This document shows positions 42,401 to 51,718 of a stretch of DNA of 64,000 bases, one piece after another. Origin of the DNA: Clostridia bacterium (GTDB lineage Bacteria > Bacillota > Clostridia > Oscillospirales > Acutalibacteraceae); the NCBI GenBank assembly GCA_017543285.1, contig JAFYGK010000032.1, positions 62,001 through 126,000 of the forward strand. Direction: 5' to 3'. Position numbers and translations under genes: made by a program. The notes beneath the pieces were generated by a model that was not told where the DNA came from, ran no database searches, and saw nothing but the letters and a program-made list of their open reading frames with translations. Every line of letters starts with the position of its first letter. The stretch's first letter is position 1.

Positions 42401-43285
42401 ATGAACGGAATATTATTGATCAACAAGCCGCAGGAGTTTACCTCCTTTGATGTAGTCGCGGTATGCAGACGGCTTTGCTGCACAAAAAAAATAGGTCACA
42501 CAGGGACCCTCGATCCGATGGCAACCGGCGTGCTTGTGCTGCTCACGGGGAGCAGCACCAAGGCGCTGAGCCATATCCCGGACAAAAGCAAGAGCTATAC
42601 GGCGGAATTTGCCGTCGGGATAGAAACCGACACCGGCGATATCTGGGGCGAGGTCACATCACGCCGGGACGCTCATGTGACCGGAAATGAAGTATCGGCG
42701 GTGCTGCCGCGCTTTCGCGGAGATATTTTGCAGACTCCGCCGATGTTTTCGGCGGTCAGGATAAACGGCAAGCGTCTTTATCAGCTTGCCAGAGAGGGAA
42801 AAACTGTCGAACGGCAAAAGCGCGCGGTTCATATCGACCGGCTGGAGCTGGCCGGAAGCGATGAAGCGGCAGGCAGATTCATACTTAAAATTGAATGCTC
42901 CGCGGGGACATATATCCGCTCCGTCATTACCGATATAGGCGAGGCGCTCGGCTGCGGAGCGACCATGACGGCTCTTTGCAGAACGGCAGCCTGCGGTTTC
43001 GGTATAGCCGACGCACTGACGCTGGATGAGGCAAAAGCTTTGAGCGAAAAAGGTGAGCTGGAGCAGAGGCTGATACCTGTCGACAGGGCGTTTGCGGAAT
43101 ATGGCGAGCTTGTCCTTGACGGAAAAGACAGCTTCAGATTCCTGAACGGCGCAGCGATAGAGGATAAAGGACAAAGAACCGAGCCCGTGCGCGTATACGA
43201 TGGAAAGGGTCTTTTCCTGGGGCTGGCAAAGCCCGACGGGGCAGGCTTCCTGCGTCATATGTATCTTGATATAAGAGGGAATTAG
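42401..43285 (+). CDS. truB: tRNA pseudouridine(55) synthase
   Basis: A 294-residue enzyme making pseudouridine 55 of the tRNA T loop. GILLINKPQEFTSFDVV opens the domain, GHTGTLDPMATGVL carries the catalytic Asp (about 38), and CSAGTYIRSVITDIGEAL is the third motif. A C-terminal PUA-like segment follows. A terminator hairpin ends only 13 bases upstream and the ribosome site is weak, so its expression is unclear; it may be attenuated. Confidence 0.96.
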   Translation: MNGILLINKPQEFTSFDVVAVCRRLCCTKKIGHTGTLDPMATGVLVLLTGSSTKALSHIPDKSKSYTAEFAVGIETDTGDIWGEVTSRRDAHVTGNEVSAVLPRFRGDILQTPPMFSAVRINGKRLYQLAREGKTVERQKRAVHIDRLELAGSDEAAGRFILKIECSAGTYIRSVITDIGEALGCGATMTALCRTAACGFGIADALTLDEAKALSEKGELEQRLIPVDRAFAEYGELVLDGKDSFRFLNGAAIEDKGQRTEPVRVYDGKGLFLGLAKPDGAGFLRHMYLDIRGN

Positions 43286-43321
43286 ATCCTGCAATCCGGT
43301 TTTAACATAAGGAAAAATGCG

Positions 43322-44212
43322 ATGGAAAATGCAAACAATAAAACCGCGGTCGCCCTGGGCAGCTTTGACGGGCTGCACCTCGGACATGCCGCGGTAATCA
43401 AAAGATGCGTCGGCAGCGGTTTTGAGGCGCTCATTTACTGCGTGGAGAAGCCGTCGTCAAACGGTAAGCTAATGTCCGGCAGTTATAAGTGCAAAAGGCT
43501 GTTCGACATGGGCACGAAAAGAGTCATTCTTCAGCCGCTTGGCGAAATAAAGGAAATGCCGCCGCGGGAATTTGTCACACAGATACTTGTAAAGCGGCTC
43601 AACGCAGGCTTTGTATGCTGCGGTTATAATTTTCACTTTGGCAAAAACGGCGCGGGCGACAGCGAAATGCTGTCCGAACTTTGCGAAGAAAGCTCGGTAG
43701 TCTGCGAAATATGTCCGCCGGTATGCGTAAACGGCGAGCCGGTCAGCTCATCGGCAATACGCAAAAAAATAGAGTCCGGCGACGTTAAGGGCGCCAACGC
43801 GCTGCTGGGATACGACTATACGATTGATTTCGAGGTAGTCAGCGGCAGACGTCTGGGCAGGATTCTCGGAACACCGACAATAAATCAGCTTTTGCCGGAG
43901 GATTTTGTAAAGCCCAGATACGGAGTATATGCGTCATATGTCCTGATAGACGGGAAAAGACTGCCCGGCGTTACCAATATAGGAATCAAACCGACTCTTG
44001 GCGGCACCGACGCTCCGGTCTGCGAAACGTGGATAATGGATTACGACGGCGACCTTTACGGACGGAATATCGAAACGTCGCTGCTGCATTTTGTGCGCCC
44101 CGAGATGAAGTTTGCCGGTCTTAATGAGCTGAAGGAGCAAATTCTGGCGGACGGGAAGAAAAGCAGAGAAATATTTGAAAAAAGCGTATTACGGATACCG
44201 GAGAGCGAATAA
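43322..44212 (+). CDS. ribF: Bifunctional riboflavin kinase / FAD synthetase
   Basis: A 296-residue enzyme converting riboflavin to FMN and FAD. The N-terminal nucleotidyltransferase part has GSFDGLHLGH and CGYNFHFGKNGAGD, then PVSSSAIRKKIESGD; the C-terminal kinase has GRRLGRILGTPTIN and YGVYASYVLIDGK and TNIGIKPTLGGTD. The FAD synthetase part is short, as in several Clostridia. Follows truB by 36 bases. Confidence 0.95.
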   Translation: MENANNKTAVALGSFDGLHLGHAAVIKRCVGSGFEALIYCVEKPSSNGKLMSGSYKCKRLFDMGTKRVILQPLGEIKEMPPREFVTQILVKRLNAGFVCCGYNFHFGKNGAGDSEMLSELCEESSVVCEICPPVCVNGEPVSSSAIRKKIESGDVKGANALLGYDYTIDFEVVSGRRLGRILGTPTINQLLPEDFVKPRYGVYASYVLIDGKRLPGVTNIGIKPTLGGTDAPVCETWIMDYDGDLYGRNIETSLLHFVRPEMKFAGLNELKEQILADGKKSREIFEKSVLRIPESE

Positions 44213-44272
44213 TGCCGGCTGAGGCGCCGCCGGGCGGCTCAACAGCTTTACTCTCCGACAACGGAGGTTGCA

Positions 44273-45193
44273 ATGCATAACATCATTCTATCGCTGCTTT
44301 CCGATTCATCGCCTGCGACCGGAGCCGCCGTGGCGGAACGGATAGAGGAGACGCTGAACAGCATCGACTCGGTCGACAAGGCGGTCGATCTCGCGGGAAA
44401 CTGGTTCAGCAACGAGGTTATACCCTTTTTGCCCAGGCTGCTTACTGCGATAATCGTGCTGGCAGTCGGCTGGATACTGTCAAACTATCTTGTTAAGCTG
44501 ATAATCAAAATAGTCGGACGCGGAAAGCCGGACAAAACTGTAAGCTCCTTTCTCAGAACATTTTTGGGCATACTTTTTAAAACCTTTGTCGCAGTTACCT
44601 GCATGGCTATACTCGGCATCAACGTCACCGCCATAATTACCGCGCTGGGCGCTGCGGGCGTAGCCGTAGCGCTGGCCCTGCAGAGCAACCTCTCGAACGT
44701 GGCGTCGGGGCTTATCATTCTTGTGACAAAGCCATTCAAGGTCGGCGACTATGTGGAGATAAACGGCGCAATGGGAACGGTAGAGGAGATCCGGGTACTG
44801 ACGACGCGGATGCACACCTACGACAACAAGGCGATAACCGTACCGAATTCGTCGATAACATCCAACACGCTGACCAATTATACAAGCGAAGACCTGCGCC
44901 GCGTCGATCTGAAAGTATCCATCAGCTATAAATCCGATTATGAAAAAGCGCGGCAGATCATACACGAAATAGTTGAGAACGACAGCGTAGCTCTGACCGA
45001 GCCGGCCCCGATAATCCGCATGAGCGGACACGCCGACAGCGCGATCATAATCAATGTGTTTGTATGGTGCGAAAGCGCGGATTACTGGGAGCTTTATTAC
45101 AGGCTGCTTGAAAAGATAAAGAAACATTTTGACGAGAACGGCATAAGCATACCGTTCAATCAGCTCGATGTACACGTCAAAAATGACGAATAG
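44273..45193 (+). CDS. mscS: Small-conductance mechanosensitive channel (MscS family)
   Basis: A 306-residue channel releasing solutes under hypo-osmotic shock. The N-terminal 55 residues are variable; helix TM1 (about 58-78, LLTAIIVLAVGWILS), TM2 (about 100-120), TM3 with the Ala/Gly-rich pore ALGAAGVAVALALQSNLSN (about 123-141), then the beta domain (VGDYVEINGAMGTVEEI...TVPNSSI) and a C-terminal alpha/beta domain. GGAGG precedes the ATG; a terminator follows. Confidence 0.94.
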   Translation: MHNIILSLLSDSSPATGAAVAERIEETLNSIDSVDKAVDLAGNWFSNEVIPFLPRLLTAIIVLAVGWILSNYLVKLIIKIVGRGKPDKTVSSFLRTFLGILFKTFVAVTCMAILGINVTAIITALGAAGVAVALALQSNLSNVASGLIILVTKPFKVGDYVEINGAMGTVEEIRVLTTRMHTYDNKAITVPNSSITSNTLTNYTSEDLRRVDLKVSISYKSDYEKARQIIHEIVENDSVALTEPAPIIRMSGHADSAIIINVFVWCESADYWELYYRLLEKIKKHFDENGISIPFNQLDVHVKNDE

Positions 45194-45231
45194 AAAATAA
45201 GGAATAATGGGATCTGTCCCGAAATATATTT

Positions 45232-45280
45232 AAGCCTCCTGTACGGCGTGAAACAAAAGCGCCGTAGAGGAGGCTTTTAC
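45232..45280 (+). terminator. Strong terminator after mscS
   Basis: AAGCCTCCT-g-TACGGCG (45232-45248) / CGCCGTA-g-AGGAGGCTT (45260-45276), then Ts. Closes the rightward operon and may also serve the minus-strand SIMPL gene. Confidence 0.9.
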
Positions 45281-45306
45281 TGATCTCATGCTGATTTTTC
45301 AATGCG

Positions 45307-45984
45307 TTATTCTATCTCCCACACTATTGTAACAGTGTCGGAGGCCTCTATGTCATCCGGTTCTATATCCATGTCAAGGCATTCGCGCTTTGCCATCCCG
45401 GCGAAGACAGGTCCTTCTTCCGCCCTGACGCTTCTGCTCATAGGACGAACCTCAAGATCCGGCTCGCCCAACGAGTATATTATGCTCTGTATGTCACCCA
45501 ATCTGACGTTTGCCGCCACGGTCAGCGCGGCCGCCTTATCCTTCGCGTCGGCAACGGCCTTTCCGAGAAGCTCGTTTTTTGCAGCTTCCCTGTCTTTTAC
45601 GGTAAAGCTAATTCTGAACTCCGGCTTCGCGGGGCATTTTGCCAGCGCGTAAAGTATTCTGCCCAGGCGATCATTATCCGAATCAAATTCAACCTTGAGG
45701 GTATGGCGGAACCTGTAGCCTGCAAAGCGCTGCCTGTAAATTCCGTTTTCTTCGTATCCCTCATACTCAGCGTCTATATCGAAGCTCACGGTCTTCAGAT
45801 CGGTTTTACCGAAACCGAAGTCGGATAAGAGTTTTCTCAGACCTTCGGTATCCTCCGATGAATGCCGCAGCGTATCCGAATACTCCGGAAATATGCCCTC
45901 CAAAAGCATGGTGATCCTCATCATGTCGGGCTTTATTTTTATCTGTCCTTTGCCGGTCACACGAATGACCCTTGTATTGTTCAT
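45307..45984 (-). CDS. SIMPL-domain protein (DUF541)
   Basis: A 225-residue protein without signal peptide. RVIRVTGKGQIKIKPDMMRI is the SIMPL opening, followed by LKTVSFDIDAEYEGY, YRFRHTLKVEF and the KAVADAKDKAAALTVAANVRLGDI block that defines the family. SIMPL proteins form oligomers; some have been linked to oxidative or membrane stress, most are undefined. GAAAGGAG lies nine bases before the start. Single gene between two minus-strand neighbours. Confidence 0.9.
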   Translation of the reverse strand: MNNTRVIRVTGKGQIKIKPDMMRITMLLEGIFPEYSDTLRHSSEDTEGLRKLLSDFGFGKTDLKTVSFDIDAEYEGYEENGIYRQRFAGYRFRHTLKVEFDSDNDRLGRILYALAKCPAKPEFRISFTVKDREAAKNELLGKAVADAKDKAAALTVAANVRLGDIQSIIYSLGEPDLEVRPMSRSVRAEEGPVFAGMAKRECLDMDIEPDDIEASDTVTIVWEIE

Positions 45985-46187
45985 GGTTTGCTCCTTTCAT
46001 TTTTGACCGTGTCAGCGATTCGTCGAAAGATCCGGATGTGTCTTTTTCGTGCTGTCCGCAATTAACGCAGGATTGCACGGACCGTACCGCCGCAATAAAA
46101 CGAACATGCGCGAAGAAATCACAGCCCGACCCGAAAACGCCTGCCGAAAGGTTTTTTCTGCCGAACGACCCGCCGCAGGCATCAATA

Positions 46188-46475
46188 TCAGTATTTTACG
46201 TAAAAACCGCGTTCTTCCGGGTCGACCTCCAGTTTTTTGACCTCCATTCGCTCAATGCGGATATACGATCCTCGCTCTATGGCGGCGATCACATTGTCTA
46301 TCTGTTCCTCTGTGCCCTGGATCTCCATTGTCACCGAGTCGTCGTATTCGTTGCGGACCCAGCCGGTCGCGCCGTACATGTCGGCAGCCTTGCTCGCCCG
46401 GTAACGAAAGCCGACCGCCTGCACCCATCCGTAAAATCTGATGCGCCGGCGTATTTTGCTGATTTCCGTCGGCAT
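46188..46475 (-). CDS. acyP: Acylphosphatase
   Basis: A 95-residue ferredoxin-like enzyme hydrolysing acyl phosphates. FYGWVQAVGFRYRASKAA contains the phosphate-binding loop and the catalytic Arg; WVRNEYDDSVTMEIQG holds the catalytic Asn. AAGGAGG lies nine bases before the ATG at 46475; the longer frame from 46484 has no room for a site. Confidence 0.93.
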   Translation of the reverse strand: MPTEISKIRRRIRFYGWVQAVGFRYRASKAADMYGATGWVRNEYDDSVTMEIQGTEEQIDNVIAAIERGSYIRIERMEVKKLEVDPEERGFYVKY

Positions 46476-46489
46476 TTCCTTCACCCTCC

Positions 46490-46870
46490 TTGAAAAAACC
46501 GCTCATTCCCTCATTGCGTTGATACCTGCCGGCAACCATTGAAATGATTTCACCGCAGCTTAAAACGCACGCCGCGGCGCTGCGAAAAGATCCGTTGCAG
46601 AGGCCGGCCGCCTTACGAACCGTTTAGCGAAAGCCCGGCCTGCTCTTCGGCGGCGTTTTTTAATATTCTGCTGCTATTATATCATATTTCGCGTCATCTT
46701 GATACGACATCCTGAATATGTTTCCGGCGCAATTTTAAAAACGGGCGGATCAGCGGATGCGCCGTTCGGGAGATAAGCAACGATTTCAGACAAAACCATA
46801 ACGGAAGACATAAAAAATGCTTTTTTGGAGCGGCTGCCCCGGATTTTATGAAAAGTCGGAGACTTTTCGG
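46490..46870. other. Intergenic region between acyP and rnpB
   Basis: About 380 bases with no supported gene. Probably carries the acyP promoter on the minus strand; TATATCATATTTCG near 46677 is AT-rich. No strong hairpin. Confidence 0.5.
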
Positions 46871-46871
46871 T

Positions 46872-46916
46872 AAAAAAATAAAGCAGCAAACAGTATGCTT
46901 TCCGTTTTGCTGCTTT
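46872..46916 (-). terminator. Terminator of rnpB
   Basis: AAAGCAGCAAA (46880-46890) / TTTGCTGCTTT (46906-46916), followed on the minus strand by a T-run. Confidence 0.85.
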
Positions 46917-46918
46917 AG

Positions 46919-47284
46919 GCCGGTATCCGGATCTGTAAGCCGGGTTCTGTCGCGGACAATCATCTATCTTGGCTGCCGGTTGCCCGAACAGCTCGTTGCC
47001 GCAGCAGGAAATGCGCCGGGTCAAGCGACTTATTCCATTTGCTGCGTTGCTCCGGATAGGGTTTACAGGGACCACCGGTTTCCCGGCGGTCCGGTGAGCT
47101 CTTACCTCGCCTTTCCACCCTTACCCCGGCCGACCGTCTTTCACAAAGGCGGTCGGACAAGGCGGTATATCTCTGTTGCACTTTCCCTGAGGTTGCCCTC
47201 GGCGGCCGTTAGCCGTTATCCTGACCCTGCGGAGCCCGGACTTTCCTCGGAGAGTTTCCGCGATTGTCCAATCCGGGTACCGAA
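46919..47284 (-). ncRNA. rnpB: RNase P RNA, class A
   Basis: Catalytic RNA of tRNA 5' maturation. The minus strand shows the conserved core GAGGAAAGUCCGGGCUCC near its 5' end, AGGGUGGAAAGGCGAGGUAAGAGC in the middle, and ACAGAACCCGGCUUACAG at the 3' side, with the closing P1 helix GGTACCCGGATT...GATCCGGATACC. Ends are estimates from P1. The AGGGTGGAA / loop pattern is class A. A terminator follows. Length about 365 bases is normal. Confidence 0.95.
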
Positions 47285-47329
47285 TCTATATTATACATTG
47301 TTTTGCGGCGTTAGTCAATCGGGTCTTAC

Positions 47330-48058
47330 TCAATCCGGCCCGGCGTTTATTCTGCTATCGGGCTGACAGGAGCTTCTGTCCGCGAGCTCGAACTTTTTGC
47401 GCAGACGGCCAAGAGCCTTCTTTTCTATGCGGGAAACGTATGAGCGCGAGATCCCCAGCCTTTTTGCCACTTCCTTCTGGGTGAAGGTGCGGCTGACGCC
47501 TATTCCGTATCTCAGAACAATAATAGTGCGTTCTCTTTTCTCCAACGTATCAAGCATTTTATAAAGCTGCTTTGACCTTATCTTCAGATAAACATCATCA
47601 AGGACGGTGTCATCCACCGCAATAATATCCATAAGCGTCAGGTCGTTTCCGTCCTTGTCGGTATCTATCGGCTGGTTGATAGATATATCCTGCGCCGTTT
47701 TTTTGAGCGAGCGAAAGTGCATGAGAATTTCATTATCAATACATCGCGCCGCATATGTGGCGAGTCTTATATTTTTTTCCGGATCAAAAGAAGATATTCC
47801 CTTTATCAGCCCGATGGTGCCTATTGAAATAAGATCGTCCTGAGACACATTGGCAGCATAGTATTTTTTGACGATATGCGCTACAAGACGCAGGTTATGT
47901 TCAATAAGCCTTGCTCTTGCGTTTTCATCGCCATCCTTCATTTTTATCAGGCACTCCTTTTCCTCCGCCGCAGAAAGCGGCTTTGGAAAAGAGCCGGAAT
48001 TCAAAACGTGCAGCACAAAATAGAACACGTTTGACAGTACGGAAAGCATCTCTATCAC
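47330..48058 (-). CDS. sigK: Sporulation sigma factor sigma-K (pro-form)
   Basis: A 242-residue late mother-cell sigma factor. The hydrophobic pro-sequence (MLSVLSNVFYFVLHVLN) precedes GSFPKPLSAAEEKECL, as in pro-sigma-K; region 2 (RLVAHIVKKYY, DDLISIGTIGLIKGISSFDP) and region 4 (FTQKEVAKRLGISRSYVSRIEKKALGRL) are intact. The gene is not split by a skin-type element. I use the GTG at 48058, nine bases after AAAGGAG. It implies the organism, or a recent ancestor, sporulates. Confidence 0.93.
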   Translation of the reverse strand: MIEMLSVLSNVFYFVLHVLNSGSFPKPLSAAEEKECLIKMKDGDENARARLIEHNLRLVAHIVKKYYAANVSQDDLISIGTIGLIKGISSFDPEKNIRLATYAARCIDNEILMHFRSLKKTAQDISINQPIDTDKDGNDLTLMDIIAVDDTVLDDVYLKIRSKQLYKMLDTLEKRERTIIVLRYGIGVSRTFTQKEVAKRLGISRSYVSRIEKKALGRLRKKFELADRSSCQPDSRINAGPD

Positions 48059-48382
48059 GGCCAAATACTCCTTTTACCTATGTACTTCAGCAGAAACCAA
48101 CATAACATTGTATTTTTCGGCAAAAGATATTATTCCCGTACGAAACCGGCTGTATCATCAAAACAGACGGCACCGCTTTGATGATCCGGCATGGCAGACC
48201 GGAAAACAATGCAATAAAAATCAAAAAAATAATAGTTGCATAAAATCAAATATAATATATAATTGTAAATAGGATAATAATATTTGGCTATTATAAATAC
48301 AGCCTTACATAAGGCTGAAGCCGGCCTCTGAATATCTGCCGCGATCATTCGGTTTCCAGAGGCATCTGAAGGAGGACATCAA
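48059..48382. other. Divergent intergenic region between sigK and the dockerin array
   Basis: About 320 bases. TTGCAT (48236-48241) and TATAAT (48258-48263), 16-bp spacer, are a plausible plus-strand promoter in a very AT-rich patch. AAGGAGG lies just before the first dockerin gene. No gene. Confidence 0.55.
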
Positions 48383-49477
48383 ATGAAAAAGAAAATATTT
48401 TCGGCCGTGCTGGCAATGCTTTTGCTGATGTCGGCCTCTGTGTTTGCCGCGGCGCCTGCCGCATACGCCGCAAACGAACCGCTCAAAAACGTCACGATTT
48501 CATCCTCCGGAATTTTGAGCTGGAATGCATTTAACGGAGCGGCAGTGTATTATATGGGCATAGGAGTCGCAGGCATGTATTTGAAGGACACCTCAATCGA
48601 CCTGTTTACCTTGTGCGACTCGGAGGAGTTTAAAAGCGGTACATATACGGTCACCCTTTATGCGCTCAACGGCTATAAATGGGAAGGCGGCAGTCAGATT
48701 TCCGAAACGTGGACGGGAAAATACGTCTTCAAGGAGCCGCAGTCACGTCTTGCGACGCCCTCCGGGGTAAAATGGAACGGCGATGTTGCCAACTGGAATG
48801 CGGTTTCCGGCGCGAAAACCTATGAGCTGAGGCTTTACGTTGATTCCTATCCTCCCATTCTGATCGATCCGATCTTTTCACCGAACCTGTATCTCGGCGA
48901 CTACTATTCGGAGGGAACTCACAGCTACAGATTCGGCGTAGTCGCGAAGGCCCAGAACAAAACAGCCAGCAGAGAAGGCAAAAGCCCGACGGTCACACGC
49001 ACGCTGGAGCTTCAGGAGCTGAGCAACGTAAGATTGAGCAACGGAGTTTTGAGCTGGGATGAATACTACGGCGCCAGAACATATTATTACAGGGTAGGCA
49101 GCATGAGCGGCTTTACCGATAATACTTCCGTCAGCCTGCGCAACTTTTGCTCGGGCAACGGATATAAAAGCGGCACATATGAAGTCATCCTTTACGCGAT
49201 GGACAACTACGCCAATGCAGGCGGCAGACAGATTTCCGCGACATGGCGCGGCAGCTATGCCTACAGCTCTTCTTCCTCCTACAAGCCCGGCGATTTGGAT
49301 AAGGACGGCAAGATCACAACAGCCGACGCGCTTATAGCTCTCAAAATGGCAGTAGGCATAATCAAGCCGACGAACGAGCAGAAAACCATTGCCGACGTAG
49401 ACAAGGACGGCAAGATCACCACAGCCGACGCGCTGCTTATACTCAAATATGCTGTCGGCATAATCAAAAGCTTCTGA
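48383..49477 (+). CDS. Secreted dockerin protein 1 (two A modules, one B module)
   Basis: A 364-residue exported protein. Signal peptide residues 1-31 (hydrophobic core, ending AYAAN). Then module A1 (about 33-115), module B (about 116-208, fibronectin-III-like) and A2 (about 210-293), then a type I dockerin (about 298-364) with two calcium F-hand loops (DLDKDGKITTADALIALKMAV and DVDKDGKITTADALLILKYAV). No catalytic domain. Dockerins bind cohesins on scaffoldins; none is in this window. First of four tandem paralogues. Confidence 0.9.
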   Translation: MKKKIFSAVLAMLLLMSASVFAAAPAAYAANEPLKNVTISSSGILSWNAFNGAAVYYMGIGVAGMYLKDTSIDLFTLCDSEEFKSGTYTVTLYALNGYKWEGGSQISETWTGKYVFKEPQSRLATPSGVKWNGDVANWNAVSGAKTYELRLYVDSYPPILIDPIFSPNLYLGDYYSEGTHSYRFGVVAKAQNKTASREGKSPTVTRTLELQELSNVRLSNGVLSWDEYYGARTYYYRVGSMSGFTDNTSVSLRNFCSGNGYKSGTYEVILYAMDNYANAGGRQISATWRGSYAYSSSSSYKPGDLDKDGKITTADALIALKMAVGIIKPTNEQKTIADVDKDGKITTADALLILKYAVGIIKSF

Positions 49478-49524
49478 TGAAAAAGATTCGACAAAATGAA
49501 AAACATAATCAAGGAGGGTTAACA

Positions 49525-51675
49525 ATGAAACGCACATGTAAAAGACTCATAAGCATGCTGCTGGCTTTCGTCATGCTGTTCGCCATGTTCGGCATGGCGC
49601 AGACGGTCTATGCGCTGGACCACATTCAGAATGTCAGTTCTCTCGGCGGCGTGCTGAAATGGAGCGCTTTTCCCGGAGCCAAGTGTTATTATTTCAGCTT
49701 CGGCACGGGCGGAGGCTATGCCACCAGTCCCTTTGATATGAAGGCATTTTTTGCCAAAATAGGAAAGGATAGCGGCACATACAACATTTCTCTTTACGCA
49801 TTGGACGGTTATTTGGACGAAGGAGGCAAGCAAATATCGGAAAAATGGACGTCAAAATATACTTATACTTCCACGCAGACAAAGCTCGCCACGCCGACCA
49901 ACCTCAAATGGTCAGGCAACGTTGCCTCATGGAGCGCCGTGCCCTATGCGCAGAAATATGAGCTGGCGCTTTACCGCGACGGTAACCGGACAAGAATAAT
50001 CGGAGGTTTAACTTCGACAAGTATCGATCTTTCCAATTATTATGCCGAAGGCACTCACACCTACAAATTTTCAATCGCCGCTAAAGCGGAAGGTTATATC
50101 ACCAGCCAGGAAGCCGTCAGCCCATCCGTCACGCGCACGGGCGATCTGCCTGCACTGCAAAACGTCAGCTTTATCGGCGGCGTGCTGAAATGGAGCGCTT
50201 TTTCCGGAGCCAAGTGCTATTTTTTCAGCTACGGCTCGGGCGGAGCCTACGTCACCAGCCCCTTCGATGTAAAGGCATATTTTGATTCAAGAAACAAGGA
50301 AAGCGGCACATACGATATTTCCCTTTACGCGCTGGACGGTTATGCGGACGCAGGAGGCAAGCAAATCTCGAAAAAATGGACGTTTAAATATACCTATACT
50401 TCCGCGCAGAAAAAGCTCGCCACGCCGACAAATCTTAAATGGACCGGCAATGTTGCTTCGTGGAGCGCTGTGCCCAACGCGAAAAAATACGAGCTGACGC
50501 TTTACCGCGACACTGCTTATTCAAAAACCGTCAAAGACATTACCTCGACCAGTGTCGATCTGTCCGGTCAGCTTTCCGACGGCACCTACAGCTACAAATT
50601 CAGCATTGTCGCAAAGGCCGACGGCTATACAGACAGCGATATGGCCTACAGCCCGTCAGTCACCCGCACGACCAATCGGCCGGCGCTTCAGAATGTCAAA
50701 TTCTCAAACGGCGTTCTTAGCTGGGATCCCTTCTCCGGGGCCAAGTATTATTATTTCAGCTATGTTCAGGGCGGAGGCTATGTCACCAGTCCGCTTGATG
50801 TAAAGGAGTTTTTTAAAAAAATCGGCAAGGAAAGCGGCACATATAACCTTTCCCTTTACGCGCTGGACGGTTATGCGGATGAAGGAGGAAAACAGATTTC
50901 CGCGACATGGACGACAACGTATAATTATTCCACTCTGCCCTCGCTAAAAAACGTAAAGCTATCCTCAAGCGGCGTTCTGAGCTGGGACTCATTTCCCGGA
51001 GCGGGACAGTATTATTACTCCTTCGGCAACCACAGCGGCTATGAAGAAAGCACCTCCATCAATCTGAAGGAATACTTCAGGGAAAACGGTTTTTCCGAAG
51101 GAACGTATAATATTAAAATATATGCCATGGACAACTACGGCTGGGCAGGCGGAAAGCAGATATCGGACTCATGGAGCGCAACCTATTATTACAGCACGGC
51201 GGCGCCAAAGCCCCTGAGCAACGTAAGGATCATCAACGGTGTTCTGAGCTGGGACAGCTTTGCCGGAGCAGGATTATATTTTTACACCATCGGACCGGCA
51301 GGAGGCTATGTGGACGGCACATCGCTCGACCTGAACGCTTACTGTTCCGAATCGGGATTTGAAAAAGGCACCTACAATGTCGGTCTTTACGCCATGGACA
51401 AATACGGCTGGGAAGGCGGCGAACAGATTTCCGCCGCATGGACGGGCTCTTTTACCTTCAGCGGTCAGTCCTCAACCTTTAACCATGGCGACGTGGATAA
51501 AAACGGCGCCGTGAACACAGCCGACGCGCTCATGGCGCTCAAAATGGCGGTAGGGATCATCAAGCCGACGAACGAGCAGAAGAATATCGCCGACGTAGAC
51601 AAAGACGGCAAGATCACCACAGCCGACGCGCTGGCAATACTCAAATATGCCGTCGGCATAATCAAGAGCTTCTGA
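49525..51675 (+). CDS. Secreted dockerin protein 2 (five A modules, two B modules)
   Basis: A 716-residue exported protein. Signal peptide 1-30 (FGMAQTVYA end), then A1 (about 31-117), B1 (118-205), A2 (206-292), B2 (293-380), A3 (381-465), A4 (466-553), A5 (554-643) and a dockerin (650-716). A modules carry L-x-W-x-x-F-x-G-A, S-G-T-Y-N and GGKQIS-x-x-W; B modules carry NLKW-x-G-N-V-A-S-W and end SPSVTRT. The start at 49525 is fixed by AAGGAGGG; the longest frame overlaps the previous stop. Confidence 0.9.
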   Translation: MKRTCKRLISMLLAFVMLFAMFGMAQTVYALDHIQNVSSLGGVLKWSAFPGAKCYYFSFGTGGGYATSPFDMKAFFAKIGKDSGTYNISLYALDGYLDEGGKQISEKWTSKYTYTSTQTKLATPTNLKWSGNVASWSAVPYAQKYELALYRDGNRTRIIGGLTSTSIDLSNYYAEGTHTYKFSIAAKAEGYITSQEAVSPSVTRTGDLPALQNVSFIGGVLKWSAFSGAKCYFFSYGSGGAYVTSPFDVKAYFDSRNKESGTYDISLYALDGYADAGGKQISKKWTFKYTYTSAQKKLATPTNLKWTGNVASWSAVPNAKKYELTLYRDTAYSKTVKDITSTSVDLSGQLSDGTYSYKFSIVAKADGYTDSDMAYSPSVTRTTNRPALQNVKFSNGVLSWDPFSGAKYYYFSYVQGGGYVTSPLDVKEFFKKIGKESGTYNLSLYALDGYADEGGKQISATWTTTYNYSTLPSLKNVKLSSSGVLSWDSFPGAGQYYYSFGNHSGYEESTSINLKEYFRENGFSEGTYNIKIYAMDNYGWAGGKQISDSWSATYYYSTAAPKPLSNVRIINGVLSWDSFAGAGLYFYTIGPAGGYVDGTSLDLNAYCSESGFEKGTYNVGLYAMDKYGWEGGEQISAAWTGSFTFSGQSSTFNHGDVDKNGAVNTADALMALKMAVGIIKPTNEQKNIADVDKDGKITTADALAILKYAVGIIKSF

Positions 51676-51718
51676 TAAAACATCCGATAGAAAAACACGG
51701 AATCAGGGAGGAATTACG

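Noticed and set aside
46252-46539. 95-codon minus-strand frame
   Set aside because: Alternative frame of acylphosphatase.
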